Source: Deltaproteobacteria bacterium (GTDB lineage Bacteria > Desulfobacterota > Binatia > HRBIN30 > JACQVA1). Taken from it: a DNA stretch of 64,000 nucleotides. Below are positions 1 through 7,797 of this stretch, one piece after another. The translations under genes and the position numbers were made by a program. The stretch covers positions 192,951 through 256,950 of the forward strand of contig JACOST010000028.1 in NCBI GenBank assembly GCA_016178705.1. Direction: 5' to 3'. The first letter of the stretch is position 1; every line of letters begins with the position of its first letter. A model generated the notes under the pieces. It had not been told where the DNA came from. It did not search any database and worked only from the letters and a program-made list of their open reading frames with translations.

Positions 1-213
1 GATGCGCACCAGGAGATCGCTCTCAGCCTGGCGCGCTTGCTGGCCAAGCGTTTACACTCGGTGACGACGTACCTGGTGGATCTCAAGCGCCAGTTCGAGG
101 ATCACGACAACCATCTGTCTATTGTGGACGAGGTGTTGGAGACGCTGGTTCACCATCAAGGTGTGGAGTCTGAACCGGGTTCGGATCGCTGTCCGGATCC
201 CAAGGTCGAGTAA
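1..213 (+). CDS. Cyclic nucleotide-binding (Crp-like) protein, C-terminal part only
   Basis: The open frame enters from the left edge and stops with TAA at 211-213, leaving 70 residues. The visible piece is an amphipathic region (SLARLLAKRLHSVTTYLVDL) followed by an acidic helix and a short polar tail. It resembles the helical segment that follows the beta-roll in Crp/Fnr-type cyclic nucleotide-binding proteins; the roll itself lies outside the window. Its last 95 bases overlap the 3' end of the convergent metallophosphoesterase gene. The family call rests on a short tail and is moderate. If right, a cyclic nucleotide effector sits beside a phosphoesterase and cyclase A. Confidence 0.55.
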   Translation, partial: DAHQEIALSLARLLAKRLHSVTTYLVDLKRQFEDHDNHLSIVDEVLETLVHHQGVESEPGSDRCPDPKVE

Positions 214-958
214 GCTCGGTAACCGGCCGCGAGGGCGATCCGTCCAACTCGACGATCTCATTGCCAGCCAACGAGCACCACGTCGCGCGCATCGCCGCGG
301 TATCGACGGCAATGAAGGTCGGGCACGCTCCGATCTGCCGTCCGGCGTTGAAGATCCAAGTTGTATCGATGCGATCGACCCACGCGCCGCCGCTACGGAA
401 GGGGGCCTGATGGATGTGCCCGGTGAGCACGAAGTCGGGGTGGTATTGATGAATCCAGCCCACCAGGTCGGTATCGCCGTAGTGCTTGGTGCCCGTCCAG
501 CTGAGCGGGGATGGTTCGGGTGGTGCGTGGTACACCCAGATCCAGCGGGCCTTGCGATGGGCGGCGTCGCGGGCCAGCAACTCGCCGACGCCGTCGCGCC
601 CGCGCGGCCCGTCCCACCATGGGCACACGGTGATCAATGCGTCGTCGACCTCGATACGCTCGCCGTCGACGAGAAACCCGAGGCCGCGCGCGTCGGCCAA
701 CCAGCGGGCGACACGTTCGCCGGAAGCGTCGCGGCCGTTGAGGTCGTGATTCCCGGAGCTCACGAGCAGGCGCACCTTGGCTTGCAACCGGCGCAGGTAT
801 TTCGTGATGACGACGATCTGCACGTCCATGCCCACAGCGGACGAAATGTCGAGATGATCGCCGGCGATGACGACCGTATCGAAGCAGTCGGCGACATTGT
901 GGACCCAGTCGAACTGCTTGAGGGTGTAGTGCAGATCGGAGACGAGGAGGAGCTTCAT
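119..958 (-). CDS. Calcineurin-like metallophosphoesterase
   Basis: This 279-residue protein carries the full metal-binding set of the calcineurin-like family: D8 and H10 in SDLH, D34 in AGDH, N70-H71-D72 in GNHD, H144 in YHAPP and H181/H183 in GHIH. No signal peptide is visible, so it should be cytoplasmic. The family includes class III cAMP phosphodiesterases such as CpdA as well as nucleases and phosphatases, and the sequence alone does not fix the substrate. The gene is divergent from cyclase A and convergent with the putative cNMP-binding protein, which makes cyclic nucleotide hydrolysis an attractive guess. The tail after residue 240 is Pro-rich and probably disordered. Confidence 0.85.
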   Translation of the reverse strand: MKLLLVSDLHYTLKQFDWVHNVADCFDTVVIAGDHLDISSAVGMDVQIVVITKYLRRLQAKVRLLVSSGNHDLNGRDASGERVARWLADARGLGFLVDGERIEVDDALITVCPWWDGPRGRDGVGELLARDAAHRKARWIWVYHAPPEPSPLSWTGTKHYGDTDLVGWIHQYHPDFVLTGHIHQAPFRSGGAWVDRIDTTWIFNAGRQIGACPTFIAVDTAAMRATWCSLAGNEIVELDGSPSRPVTELTRPWDPDSDPNPVQTPHLDGEPASPTPRPQ

Positions 959-1115
959 CGCGGTTGCGGCGACCAGCGGTGGCGTCCGTCTCCCATGCGT
1001 TGGTAGTGCCGCATCCGCCTATGTCACGTCAATGGCTGGCATCGGTGGGCTCGCACCGGAGGTCTCTTCGTGAGTTCGCACCGGGTGTGGTAGTCACCGC
1101 GAGCGAAGACACGCG

Positions 1116-4100
1116 ATGCACTGCCCGTCCTGCAACCACGACAACCGCGCTGAGCGCCGCTTTTGCGGGGAATGCGGCGCGACACTCTCCGTTACATGTC
1201 CCTCGTGCGGTGCCCCGGCCGAGGCTGGTGAGAAATTCTGCGGCGGATGTGGCGGTTCGTTAGCTGCAAGCGAAAAGTTGAAAGCCGAAAGCCAGATCGC
1301 CTCCGCAACCCTAACAACCAACAACCTAACACCGAACAACCTGTCTTCGGGCGAGCGTCGCCAACTCACCGTACTCTTCTCCGACCTCGTCGGTTCCACC
1401 GCGCTCAGCGCGCAATTCGATCCCGAAGAGTGGCGCGAGATCGTTTCCCGTTACCACCGCGCCACAACAGCCGCGGTACAAAACTTCGGCGGGCATGTTG
1501 CCAAGAACCTCGGCGATGGGCTGCTGATCTACTTCGGCTGGCCGACGGCGCGTGAGGATGATCCGGAACGCGCGATCCGCGCAGGGCTGGCGATCGTCGA
1601 GGTTGTTAGGTTGTTGGTTGTTCGGTTGTTAGGCGAAGAAGGGACCGCTTCTGACCTCACAACCAACAACCTAACAACTAACAACCTTTCGGTCCGCGTC
1701 GGCATGCACACCGGCCCTGTGGTGATCGCCGCCGGCGGCGAGGTCTTCGGCGAGACCGCGAACATTGCGGCGCGGGTGCAGAGCGCGGCCGAGCCCGACA
1801 CCGTGGTGATCACCGCCGCGACGCAGCGTTTGGTGGCTGGGCTGTTCGTGGTCGAGGATCGCGGGCCGCAAGAACTCAAGGGCGTGCGCGAGCTGGTGAC
1901 GCTCTATCGCGTCGTGCAGCCGAGCGGGGTGCGCAGCCGGCTCGATGTTGCGGCGGGACGCCTGACGCGCTTCGTCGGCCGCGACATCGAGCTGGCCACA
2001 TTGATTGATCGCTGGGAGCGGGCAGCGGATGGCGAGGGGCAGAACGTCGTCGTCCTCGGCGAAGCGGGGGTTGGGAAGTCGCGCCTCGTCTACCAGCTGC
2101 ACGAGCAGTTGGCGGACGTGCCGCACACGTGGCTCGAATGCGGCGCGTCGCCGTACACGGAAGGGACGCCCTTCCATCCGGTGATCGCGCTGGTATCGCA
2201 GGGGCTGTCGTTCGCAACCGAGGACACGGCAGCCGAGAAGTTCGAGAAGGTCGAGCGCGGGCTCGGCACGCTCGCGTCGGTGGAGTCGATCGCGCTGCTC
2301 GCCGACTTCCTCGGCCTGCCGCCACCCACGCGCCTGCAACTGAGCCCTGAGCTGCAGCGGCGCAAGACGATCGACTTGCTGGTGCAATGGAATCTGTCCA
2401 TCAGCGCGGCGCAGCCCCTCGCGCTGTTCATCGAGGACCTACACTGGTGCGACGCGTCGACGCTAGAGCTGCTGGGCCATCTGATCGCGCAGAGCCCGAC
2501 GGCGCGCGTGCTGCTGCTCGCCACGGCGCGCCCGGACTTCACCCCGCCCTGGCCGGCGCGTTCCAACCTGACCACCGTGCAGCTCGCACGCCTCACCAAG
2601 CGCCAGGGGCGGGAGATGGTGGTGGCGCTGCGCGCCGGGGCTGGGGATCAGGGGCTGGGGGCTAGTCCGACCCCCGATCCCCGACCCCTGACCCCCGAAC
2701 TCGTCGACGCCCTCGTCGCGCGCGCCGACGGCGTGCCGCTGTATCTCGAAGAGCTGACCAAGACAGTGATCGGAGGACCCTCCACTGTAGGGGCGCACGG
2801 CCGTGCGCCCGGCCGAGAAATTCCGGCCAGCCTCGCCGACTCGCTGATGGCGCGGCTCGATCGGCTCTCAACGGCGAAAGAGGTGGCGCAGACCGCGAGC
2901 GTGCTCGGCCGCGAATTCTCGTACGCGATGCTGCAGGCACTTGTAGGGGCGACGCATGCGTCGCCCTCCGTCTCCGACGCAGCCGACGCAGGTGATGCGC
3001 GGGCGAGGCATGCCTCGCCCCTACAGGGAGAGGACTTGCAGCGGTCGTTGCAAAAGCTGGTCGACGCGGAGATCCTCTTCGCGCGCGGCGAGCCGCCCGC
3101 GGCCACGTACACCTTCAAGCACGCGCTCATCCAGGAGACGGCGTATCAGTCGCTGCTCAAGCGCGCGCGCCAGCAACTGCACGCGCGCGTCGCCCAGGTG
3201 CTGGAGGAGCGTTTCCCCGAGCGCGTCGCGGCCGAGCCCGAGGTGATCGCGCGGCACTACGACCAGGCGGGGGTGGTCGCGCAAGCGACCGGGCACTACC
3301 AGCGGGCCGGCGACCGCGCGACGCAGCGGTCGGCGAACGAGGAGGCCATCGGCCATCTGCGGCGCGCGCTCACGCTCGTCGGGACGCTGCCGGAGACGCG
3401 CGAGCGGTATCAGATGGAGCTTGGGCTGCAGATGGCGATCGGGCCACCGCTCGCGGCGGCCAGGGGATGGTCGCACCCGGAGTACGAGGAGACCTACGCG
3501 CGCACCCGCAAGCTGGCGTCCCAGATCGGCGAGTCGCCCGAGCTACCGCGAGTGCTCGTGGGAGTGGCGGCGGTCTATAACGTCACGGGTGATCTGGCGA
3601 TGGCGGCCGAGGTCGCGCACGAGGCTTTGGCAGCCGCCGAGCGCACGGGAGATGCGTTTGACCGGCTCAATGCTCACAGCCAAGTCGGCCTCCCATTGCT
3701 CTTCCAGGGCAACTTCTCGTCGCGGGCGCTGCAGCATTTCGAGCAGAGCATCGAATTGTACGATCCCAGCGAGCATGGGTCTCTGGCGTACACGGTGGGA
3801 GACGACCGTGGCGCCTGCGCCCACGGGTATGCGGCCCTGTGTCACGTGTACCGTGGCCATCCCGACCGAGCGTTGGCGTTGAGCAAGGAGGCGGTGGCGC
3901 TGGCGAGGGTCGGAGCGCCCGCGCTCCTCTTCTTCTTCGCCGAGGGCCTCCGGAAGGTCGGGCGCCATGACGACGCCCTGGGCGCGGTCGGACTCGGGCT
4001 CGCACAAGCCGAGCAACAGGGACAGCACTTCTTCGATGCCGATCTGCACCGACTGCGGGCAGAAATTCTCCTCGACGTGGGCGGCTATGCGGTCGAGGAT

Positions 4101-4319
4101 GCGGAGGCACTCTTCGGCCAGTCGCTGGAAATCGCCCGGCGGCAAGAGGCCAAGACGTTCGAGCTGCGCGCCGCCACCAGCCTGGCGCGGCTCTGGCAGC
4201 GCCAAGGCAAGCGCGACGCCGCGCGCGCCCTCCTCGCCCCGCTCTACGCCTGGTTCACCGAAGGCTTCGCCACGCGCGATCTGAAGGACGCAAAGCTCCT
4301 GCTCGACGAACTCTCCTAA
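1116..4319 (+). CDS. Cyclase paralog A: zinc ribbon, class III cyclase, AAA ATPase, TPR
   Basis: The 1067-residue protein starts with two zinc ribbons (C3/C6, C17/C20, C28/C31, C42/C45), followed by a class III nucleotidyl cyclase domain at about 84-267, a STAND/AAA ATPase (Walker A 315-322 GEAGVGKS; Walker B-like LFIEDLHW near 440-447) and helical repeats to the end. Both metal aspartates (D90, D134), K130 before GDG, and N216/R220 in NIAAR are present, so this copy looks catalytically competent, unlike its relatives. Residues about 163-192 are a low-complexity insert inside the cyclase domain, and three more repeat-derived inserts lie downstream. No clear Shine-Dalgarno precedes the ATG. 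Activity on ATP versus GTP cannot be read from this. Confidence 0.9.
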   Translation: MHCPSCNHDNRAERRFCGECGATLSVTCPSCGAPAEAGEKFCGGCGGSLAASEKLKAESQIASATLTTNNLTPNNLSSGERRQLTVLFSDLVGSTALSAQFDPEEWREIVSRYHRATTAAVQNFGGHVAKNLGDGLLIYFGWPTAREDDPERAIRAGLAIVEVVRLLVVRLLGEEGTASDLTTNNLTTNNLSVRVGMHTGPVVIAAGGEVFGETANIAARVQSAAEPDTVVITAATQRLVAGLFVVEDRGPQELKGVRELVTLYRVVQPSGVRSRLDVAAGRLTRFVGRDIELATLIDRWERAADGEGQNVVVLGEAGVGKSRLVYQLHEQLADVPHTWLECGASPYTEGTPFHPVIALVSQGLSFATEDTAAEKFEKVERGLGTLASVESIALLADFLGLPPPTRLQLSPELQRRKTIDLLVQWNLSISAAQPLALFIEDLHWCDASTLELLGHLIAQSPTARVLLLATARPDFTPPWPARSNLTTVQLARLTKRQGREMVVALRAGAGDQGLGASPTPDPRPLTPELVDALVARADGVPLYLEELTKTVIGGPSTVGAHGRAPGREIPASLADSLMARLDRLSTAKEVAQTASVLGREFSYAMLQALVGATHASPSVSDAADAGDARARHASPLQGEDLQRSLQKLVDAEILFARGEPPAATYTFKHALIQETAYQSLLKRARQQLHARVAQVLEERFPERVAAEPEVIARHYDQAGVVAQATGHYQRAGDRATQRSANEEAIGHLRRALTLVGTLPETRERYQMELGLQMAIGPPLAAARGWSHPEYEETYARTRKLASQIGESPELPRVLVGVAAVYNVTGDLAMAAEVAHEALAAAERTGDAFDRLNAHSQVGLPLLFQGNFSSRALQHFEQSIELYDPSEHGSLAYTVGDDRGACAHGYAALCHVYRGHPDRALALSKEAVALARVGAPALLFFFAEGLRKVGRHDDALGAVGLGLAQAEQQGQHFFDADLHRLRAEILLDVGGYAVEDAEALFGQSLEIARRQEAKTFELRAATSLARLWQRQGKRDAARALLAPLYAWFTEGFATRDLKDAKLLLDELS
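1311..1341 (+). repeat. AAC-rich short-word repeat in the linker of cyclase A
   Basis: Reiterated AACAACC/CTAAC words encode an Asn/Thr-rich linker (TTNNLTPNNL) between zinc ribbons and cyclase domain. The 18-mer at 1314-1331 recurs exactly at 1659-1676. A related word fills the same joint of cyclase F (52221-52256). Confidence 0.8.
1603..1689 (+). repeat. In-frame inverted repeat inside the cyclase A catalytic domain
   Basis: The left arm (GTTGTTAGGTTGTTGG...) and right arm (...CCAACAACCTAACAAC) are near-complementary, so the insert can fold as a hairpin. It is translated in frame as about 30 residues, VVRLLVVRLL then LTTNNLTTNN, between the AIRAGLAIVE helix and the SVRVGMHTG strand. The flanking cyclase sequence is otherwise continuous. 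Confidence 0.85.
2641..2698 (+). repeat. In-frame G-rich/C-rich inverted short-word repeat
   Basis: A G-rich half (GGGGATCAGGGGCTGGGGG) is followed by a C-rich half of matching words, translated as GDQGLGASPTPDPRPLTP. The 18-mer at 2674-2691 recurs as its complement at 48819-48836, in the linker of cyclase E. Confidence 0.75.
2791..2810 (+). repeat. Perfect 20-base palindrome, in frame in cyclase A
   Basis: GGGCGCACGG followed by its exact reverse complement CCGTGCGCCC, preceded by TGTAG. It is translated as part of VGAHGRAPG in the ATPase region. It has the same design (TGTAG, GGGC, palindromic core) as the element at 2943-3025. Confidence 0.85.
2943..3025 (+). repeat. Composite palindromic element, in frame in cyclase A
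   Basis: The 83-base element is bounded by TGTAGGGGCGA and its complement TCGCCCCTACA. It holds two perfect 20-base palindromes, 2947-2966 and 3001-3020. It reads through without a stop as about 28 residues containing GATHASP and ARHASPLQ. It looks like a miniature palindromic element tolerated inside a coding sequence. Confidence 0.85.
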
Positions 4320-4323
4320 CGAG

Positions 4324-4348
4324 CACGAATCACGAACACGAGTCACGA
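4324..4348 (+). repeat. 25-base intergenic short-word repeat
   Basis: Reiterated ACGAATCACGA/ACGAGTCACGA words between cyclase A and the LLM gene. The same 25 bases occur exactly at 10522-10546, and a diverged inverted copy lies at 10444-10472. Confidence 0.85.
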
Positions 4349-4364
4349 CTTCGGAGGACGACGG

Positions 4365-5402
4365 ATGAAGATCGATGCCTTTGGCTCTGGGTTGGAACTG
4401 CACCGTGCCGGCGAGCGCGCGCGTGACTTCGCACGCTTGGGTTACGACGGGCTCTGGCTCGCGGAAGCCGGGCGCACGGCGTACCTCACCTGCGCGGCGA
4501 CCGCGTTGGCGGCGCCGGAACTAGATGTAGGGACAGCGGTCGCGACCGCGTTTCCGCGCAGCCCGATGGTGACGGCACAGATCGCGTGGGAGTTGGCCGA
4601 AGCGACGCGCGGCCGCTTCATCCTCGGACTGGGCACGCAGATCAAGGCGCACATCGAACGCCGATTCTCCACCGCGTACGATCATCCGGGTGCGCGCTTG
4701 CGCGAGTACGTGCTCGCTCTGCGCGCGATCTTCCGCGCCTTCAGCGGGCAGGAGCGGCTCAACTTCAAGGGAGATTTTTACTCATTCAGCTTGCTCGGCA
4801 TGTGGACGCCTGGCCAAATCGCCGATCCGGACATTCCGATCTACCTCGCCGCCGTGCGGCCGTGGATGCTGCGCGCCGCCGGTGAAGTTGCCGACGGCAT
4901 TCACGTGCACCCGTTCCACTCGCGTCGCTACCTCGACGAAGTGATCATCCCAAACGTCGCCAAGGGTGCGCAGCGCGCGGGCCGTGACTCGAAGTCGATC
5001 AAGCTTGTCTGTCCGGTCTTCACCATCGTCGGCGACAGCGAAGAAGAGCGCGCCGAGTGGCGCCAGCGAGCGCGCTTCCAGATCGCCTTCTACGGCTCGA
5101 CGCCGGCGTATGCCGGCGTGTTCGAACTCCACGGGTGGCACGGAGTGTCGCAGCGGCTCACCGAACTGCAGCGCGCCGGCGATATCGCCGGGATGGCCGG
5201 CACGATCACCGACGACATGCTCGACGTCTACGCCATCACCGCGACGTGGGACGAGTTTCCGCGGCGCATCGTCGAGAAGTACCAGGGCAGCGCGGATCGT
5301 GTGATTCTCTACTTCGCCACCGAGGCCTGGGAAAAAGGGCCGCAGCAGTTCGAGCGCTGGCAGCAGTTGATCGCACGGACCCGGGCGCTCGCCGCTGGGT
5401 AA
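4365..5402 (+). CDS. LLM-class F420-dependent oxidoreductase
   Basis: The 345-residue protein has the luciferase-like monooxygenase TIM-barrel pattern: a start with a strand and GLELHRAGERARDFARLGYDGLWLAE-type helix, GRFILGLGTQ, and a conserved IPIYLAAVRPWMLRAAGEVADGIHVHPF-type segment that closes the flavin pocket. It best fits the actinobacterial/deltaproteobacterial group annotated as TIGR03617-type F420-dependent enzymes. Such enzymes move hydride between F420H2 and an unknown substrate in the cytoplasm. A good ribosome-binding site (GGAGG, about 4352-4357) precedes the ATG. It follows cyclase A by 45 bases and may be transcribed with it. Cofactor identity (F420 rather than FMN) is inferred. 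Confidence 0.85.
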   Translation: MKIDAFGSGLELHRAGERARDFARLGYDGLWLAEAGRTAYLTCAATALAAPELDVGTAVATAFPRSPMVTAQIAWELAEATRGRFILGLGTQIKAHIERRFSTAYDHPGARLREYVLALRAIFRAFSGQERLNFKGDFYSFSLLGMWTPGQIADPDIPIYLAAVRPWMLRAAGEVADGIHVHPFHSRRYLDEVIIPNVAKGAQRAGRDSKSIKLVCPVFTIVGDSEEERAEWRQRARFQIAFYGSTPAYAGVFELHGWHGVSQRLTELQRAGDIAGMAGTITDDMLDVYAITATWDEFPRRIVEKYQGSADRVILYFATEAWEKGPQQFERWQQLIARTRALAAG

Positions 5403-5410
5403 ATCCCGAT

Positions 5411-6982
5411 TCAGGGATCGCGGTCGATGGGGATCGCTTGCCGCGCCATGTGGTTGAAGAAGAAAGAGTCCAACGGGCAGATGTACTGGTAGAGGTACGG
5501 CCAGTGGTCGCGAACCTTCAACTGCATCTCGAACAGGCTGACAACCGGTGAAAGCTGAAACACGCTGCCGCGGCGCGCGACGGTCAGCGCGTTGATCCGG
5601 AGCCGAGTGGCGGGATGCAGCGCGCCGATGGTCAACAGGGCGATGAGGCTGAAGCGAATCGCGCGCGATGGTGCTGTCGCGAGCGCCGTCAGTGTCAGTA
5701 CCAAGAGCGCGAAGAGCGGTGGAATGGACACCCGCATGACCAGGTCGTTGAAATGTCCGTGGTGGAAGAAGGGCAACGCCAACAGCGTGACTGTGCTGGC
5801 CACGAGGATCTGTCGCTCGCCAGGACGGCGTCGATACACGAGAGCGAGTAGGCTCGCGAGCATCCCGAACTCCAGAAGCATAGAGCTGGCGTAGTGCAGC
5901 GCGAATTTTAGCGGCGGCATCTCATGCAGTCCGACCGCGAACGCGCCGCGTTCGAAGGCTGACGGCGGCGAGACGTACGCGTCGGCGAGCGCGACGGGAG
6001 CCGATCGCGCGGCGAAGTACACAGCGCAGATGACCCCAACGATGACGCCGGAGAGATTGGCGAGCGAGAGCTGACCGGCGGCGAGCGTCCTGATGCGTGC
6101 GCCGCTGGCGACGATCGAGAGGACGCTCAGTACTCCGAGGCCGATGGCGACATACGGCGACCACATGAGTGCCAGCGCAACGATGAGTACGCACGGAAGG
6201 CGATTGGTCCGCTCTCGCAATCCGTCGATCATCAGGCAGGTGAGCAGCCATCCCCCGAGCGCTTGCTGCGGAACATACGCGATCAGCGACAAGTTGCCGG
6301 GGATGATCCAATGCCCCTCCCACCATTCGAGTTGGAGGTTGTTGGTCCAGGACGTCCAGGTTTCCGCCCCGCTCACCGCTGCCCGCAACCATCCGCCGAT
6401 GGCATCGAGGCCGGAGAAGAATGTGAAGCCGAGCAGGCACAGCCACACCGGCGCGCGACTCAGCACGACGAGCCAGAGCACGGTGAGCACGCCACCGAGA
6501 ACAGTCCACCCGTAGAGAACCAGGTTGGCCGCGGTCCACCCGCAGAGCTTTCCGACCAGCGCCGCCGGCAGGTAGTAGGCGACGTAGTAGACCAACGCGA
6601 TCGGCCCCGCGGACGTGCGGTACGCCACGGGCCAGGGCTGGTTGATCAAGTCACTGAGTATAGCATTGTGCTTCAACCAATCGTCGGTCTGAACACCGAA
6701 GCCACCGGCGCCAGTTAGTCCAATGACGATGCACACGACAATGCTGACGGCGGCGATCTCCCACCGTGAGATGCGTCGGCCATCTTTGTCCCGCCGCGCG
6801 CTCGCCGCGATCTGCGAGGCCAACAAGCCAGTGCCCGTGCACAGCGCGGCGATTCCGATCAGAGCGAAGAGCGGCGCGAGCCAGCCGAGCATCCAGAGTG
6901 CGACGGGCAGTGCGATATAGGCGATCGATGTCAGGCCGACCACTCGGCGCAACTGACTCAGCTCGACGCCGCGAGGGTTCAC
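5411..6982 (-). CDS. Polytopic membrane protein, GT-C glycosyltransferase-like
   Basis: The 523-residue protein has about a dozen hydrophobic segments. After the first few there is a soluble loop with TDDWLKHNAILSDL and then QPWPV. An acidic DD motif in the first large external loop, followed by alternating long helices, is how GT-C lipid-linked sugar transferases are built, but no specific family motif is visible, so this is a fold-level guess. The C-terminal tail after the last helix is about 70 residues and aromatic. Its ATG overlaps the stop of the Prim-Pol gene by 4 bases, so translation of the two is probably coupled. It ends 8 bases from the convergent LLM gene. Confidence 0.6.
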   Translation of the reverse strand: MNPRGVELSQLRRVVGLTSIAYIALPVALWMLGWLAPLFALIGIAALCTGTGLLASQIAASARRDKDGRRISRWEIAAVSIVVCIVIGLTGAGGFGVQTDDWLKHNAILSDLINQPWPVAYRTSAGPIALVYYVAYYLPAALVGKLCGWTAANLVLYGWTVLGGVLTVLWLVVLSRAPVWLCLLGFTFFSGLDAIGGWLRAAVSGAETWTSWTNNLQLEWWEGHWIIPGNLSLIAYVPQQALGGWLLTCLMIDGLRERTNRLPCVLIVALALMWSPYVAIGLGVLSVLSIVASGARIRTLAAGQLSLANLSGVIVGVICAVYFAARSAPVALADAYVSPPSAFERGAFAVGLHEMPPLKFALHYASSMLLEFGMLASLLALVYRRRPGERQILVASTVTLLALPFFHHGHFNDLVMRVSIPPLFALLVLTLTALATAPSRAIRFSLIALLTIGALHPATRLRINALTVARRGSVFQLSPVVSLFEMQLKVRDHWPYLYQYICPLDSFFFNHMARQAIPIDRDP

Positions 6983-7677
6983 GGTCGCTTCACCAGCGAA
7001 CGCAGGGCGCGCCGTAGGGAATGCGGAGTGGTGGCGGCGAATGCATAGCTCAAGTTGATGCAGTCGCGAACCGTGGCCGAGTAGCCGCGGCGATGCGGAT
7101 CGAACATTGGCTGCGGCGTAACCTGCGCGCAGCGTTTCGCGAAATCGTCGGGCAGCGCGCCGATCGGGACATCGGGATCGTCGAATCGGTAGCGCGATCC
7201 TTCAATGTGTCGGGACGGCGGCATGACGACGGAACCCATCTCACCGATCACGTCGAGCCCCACTTCCACCTGCCGAATCGAGGTCGGGATCTCCATTGCC
7301 TCGGGGTAGCGATAGTACATGTGAAAGCCATTCTGGGTCGTCACTTGCAGCGTTTCGGGGAGATGCGGACGGAGACGTTCCGACACCGGACGACCGCCGA
7401 AGCGAAAGTCAAAATCCAGTACGACGAGATTCGAGATGCGGCCGGTGCGGGCGATGATGTTGGCGTTGGGGAAGCGGCTGAACCAACGCTCGATCGTTCG
7501 CACATCGGTGGTGGCGCGATGGCGGTAACCGGCGCTGAGGGGACCCTTGAGGCCCGATCGTGAGGGGATGAGCAACACGTAGTCGGGAACAAGCCCCGGG
7601 CAGACGGCAAACCCGCGTCCGGCCGCGGCGAGCGCATGGGCCAACATATCGGGGTGTCCGGAGGTTGCGTCAGCCAT
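6979..7677 (-). CDS. Stand-alone Prim-Pol (bifunctional primase/polymerase) domain
   Basis: The 232-residue protein is essentially one archaeo-eukaryotic primase domain. Visible marks are KGPLSAGYRHRATTD, PNANIIARTG, the metal-binding LVVLDFDFRFGG (DxD), TTQNGFHMYYRYP, GLDVIGEMGSVVMPPSRH (the SxH motif) and IEGSRYRF. No helicase, zinc or C-terminal primase domain follows. Such domains are usually in phage or plasmid replication proteins or in repair, and none of those neighbours is seen. An in-frame ATG at 7740 would add 21 residues; I chose 7677 because the domain begins just after it, but no good ribosome-binding site supports either. It is 4 bases overlapped with the membrane protein gene. 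Confidence 0.8.
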   Translation of the reverse strand: MADATSGHPDMLAHALAAAGRGFAVCPGLVPDYVLLIPSRSGLKGPLSAGYRHRATTDVRTIERWFSRFPNANIIARTGRISNLVVLDFDFRFGGRPVSERLRPHLPETLQVTTQNGFHMYYRYPEAMEIPTSIRQVEVGLDVIGEMGSVVMPPSRHIEGSRYRFDDPDVPIGALPDDFAKRCAQVTPQPMFDPHRRGYSATVRDCINLSYAFAATTPHSLRRALRSLVKRP

Positions 7678-7797
7678 GGTGAGTGTCGGTCCCCGCTGAG
7701 CGGAGCCGGGAACATGACACGCAACCACGACTCGCATCAAGGAGACGCCAACCCGTCGGAGACGCTAACCAGGCCGCGAAGTCGCCTGCGACGCCCG

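Noticed and set aside
2943-3025. Palindromes in cyclase A as transcription terminators
   Set aside because: They lie within a continuous, conserved reading frame and lack a T-tract; ATPase and TPR sequence continues after them.
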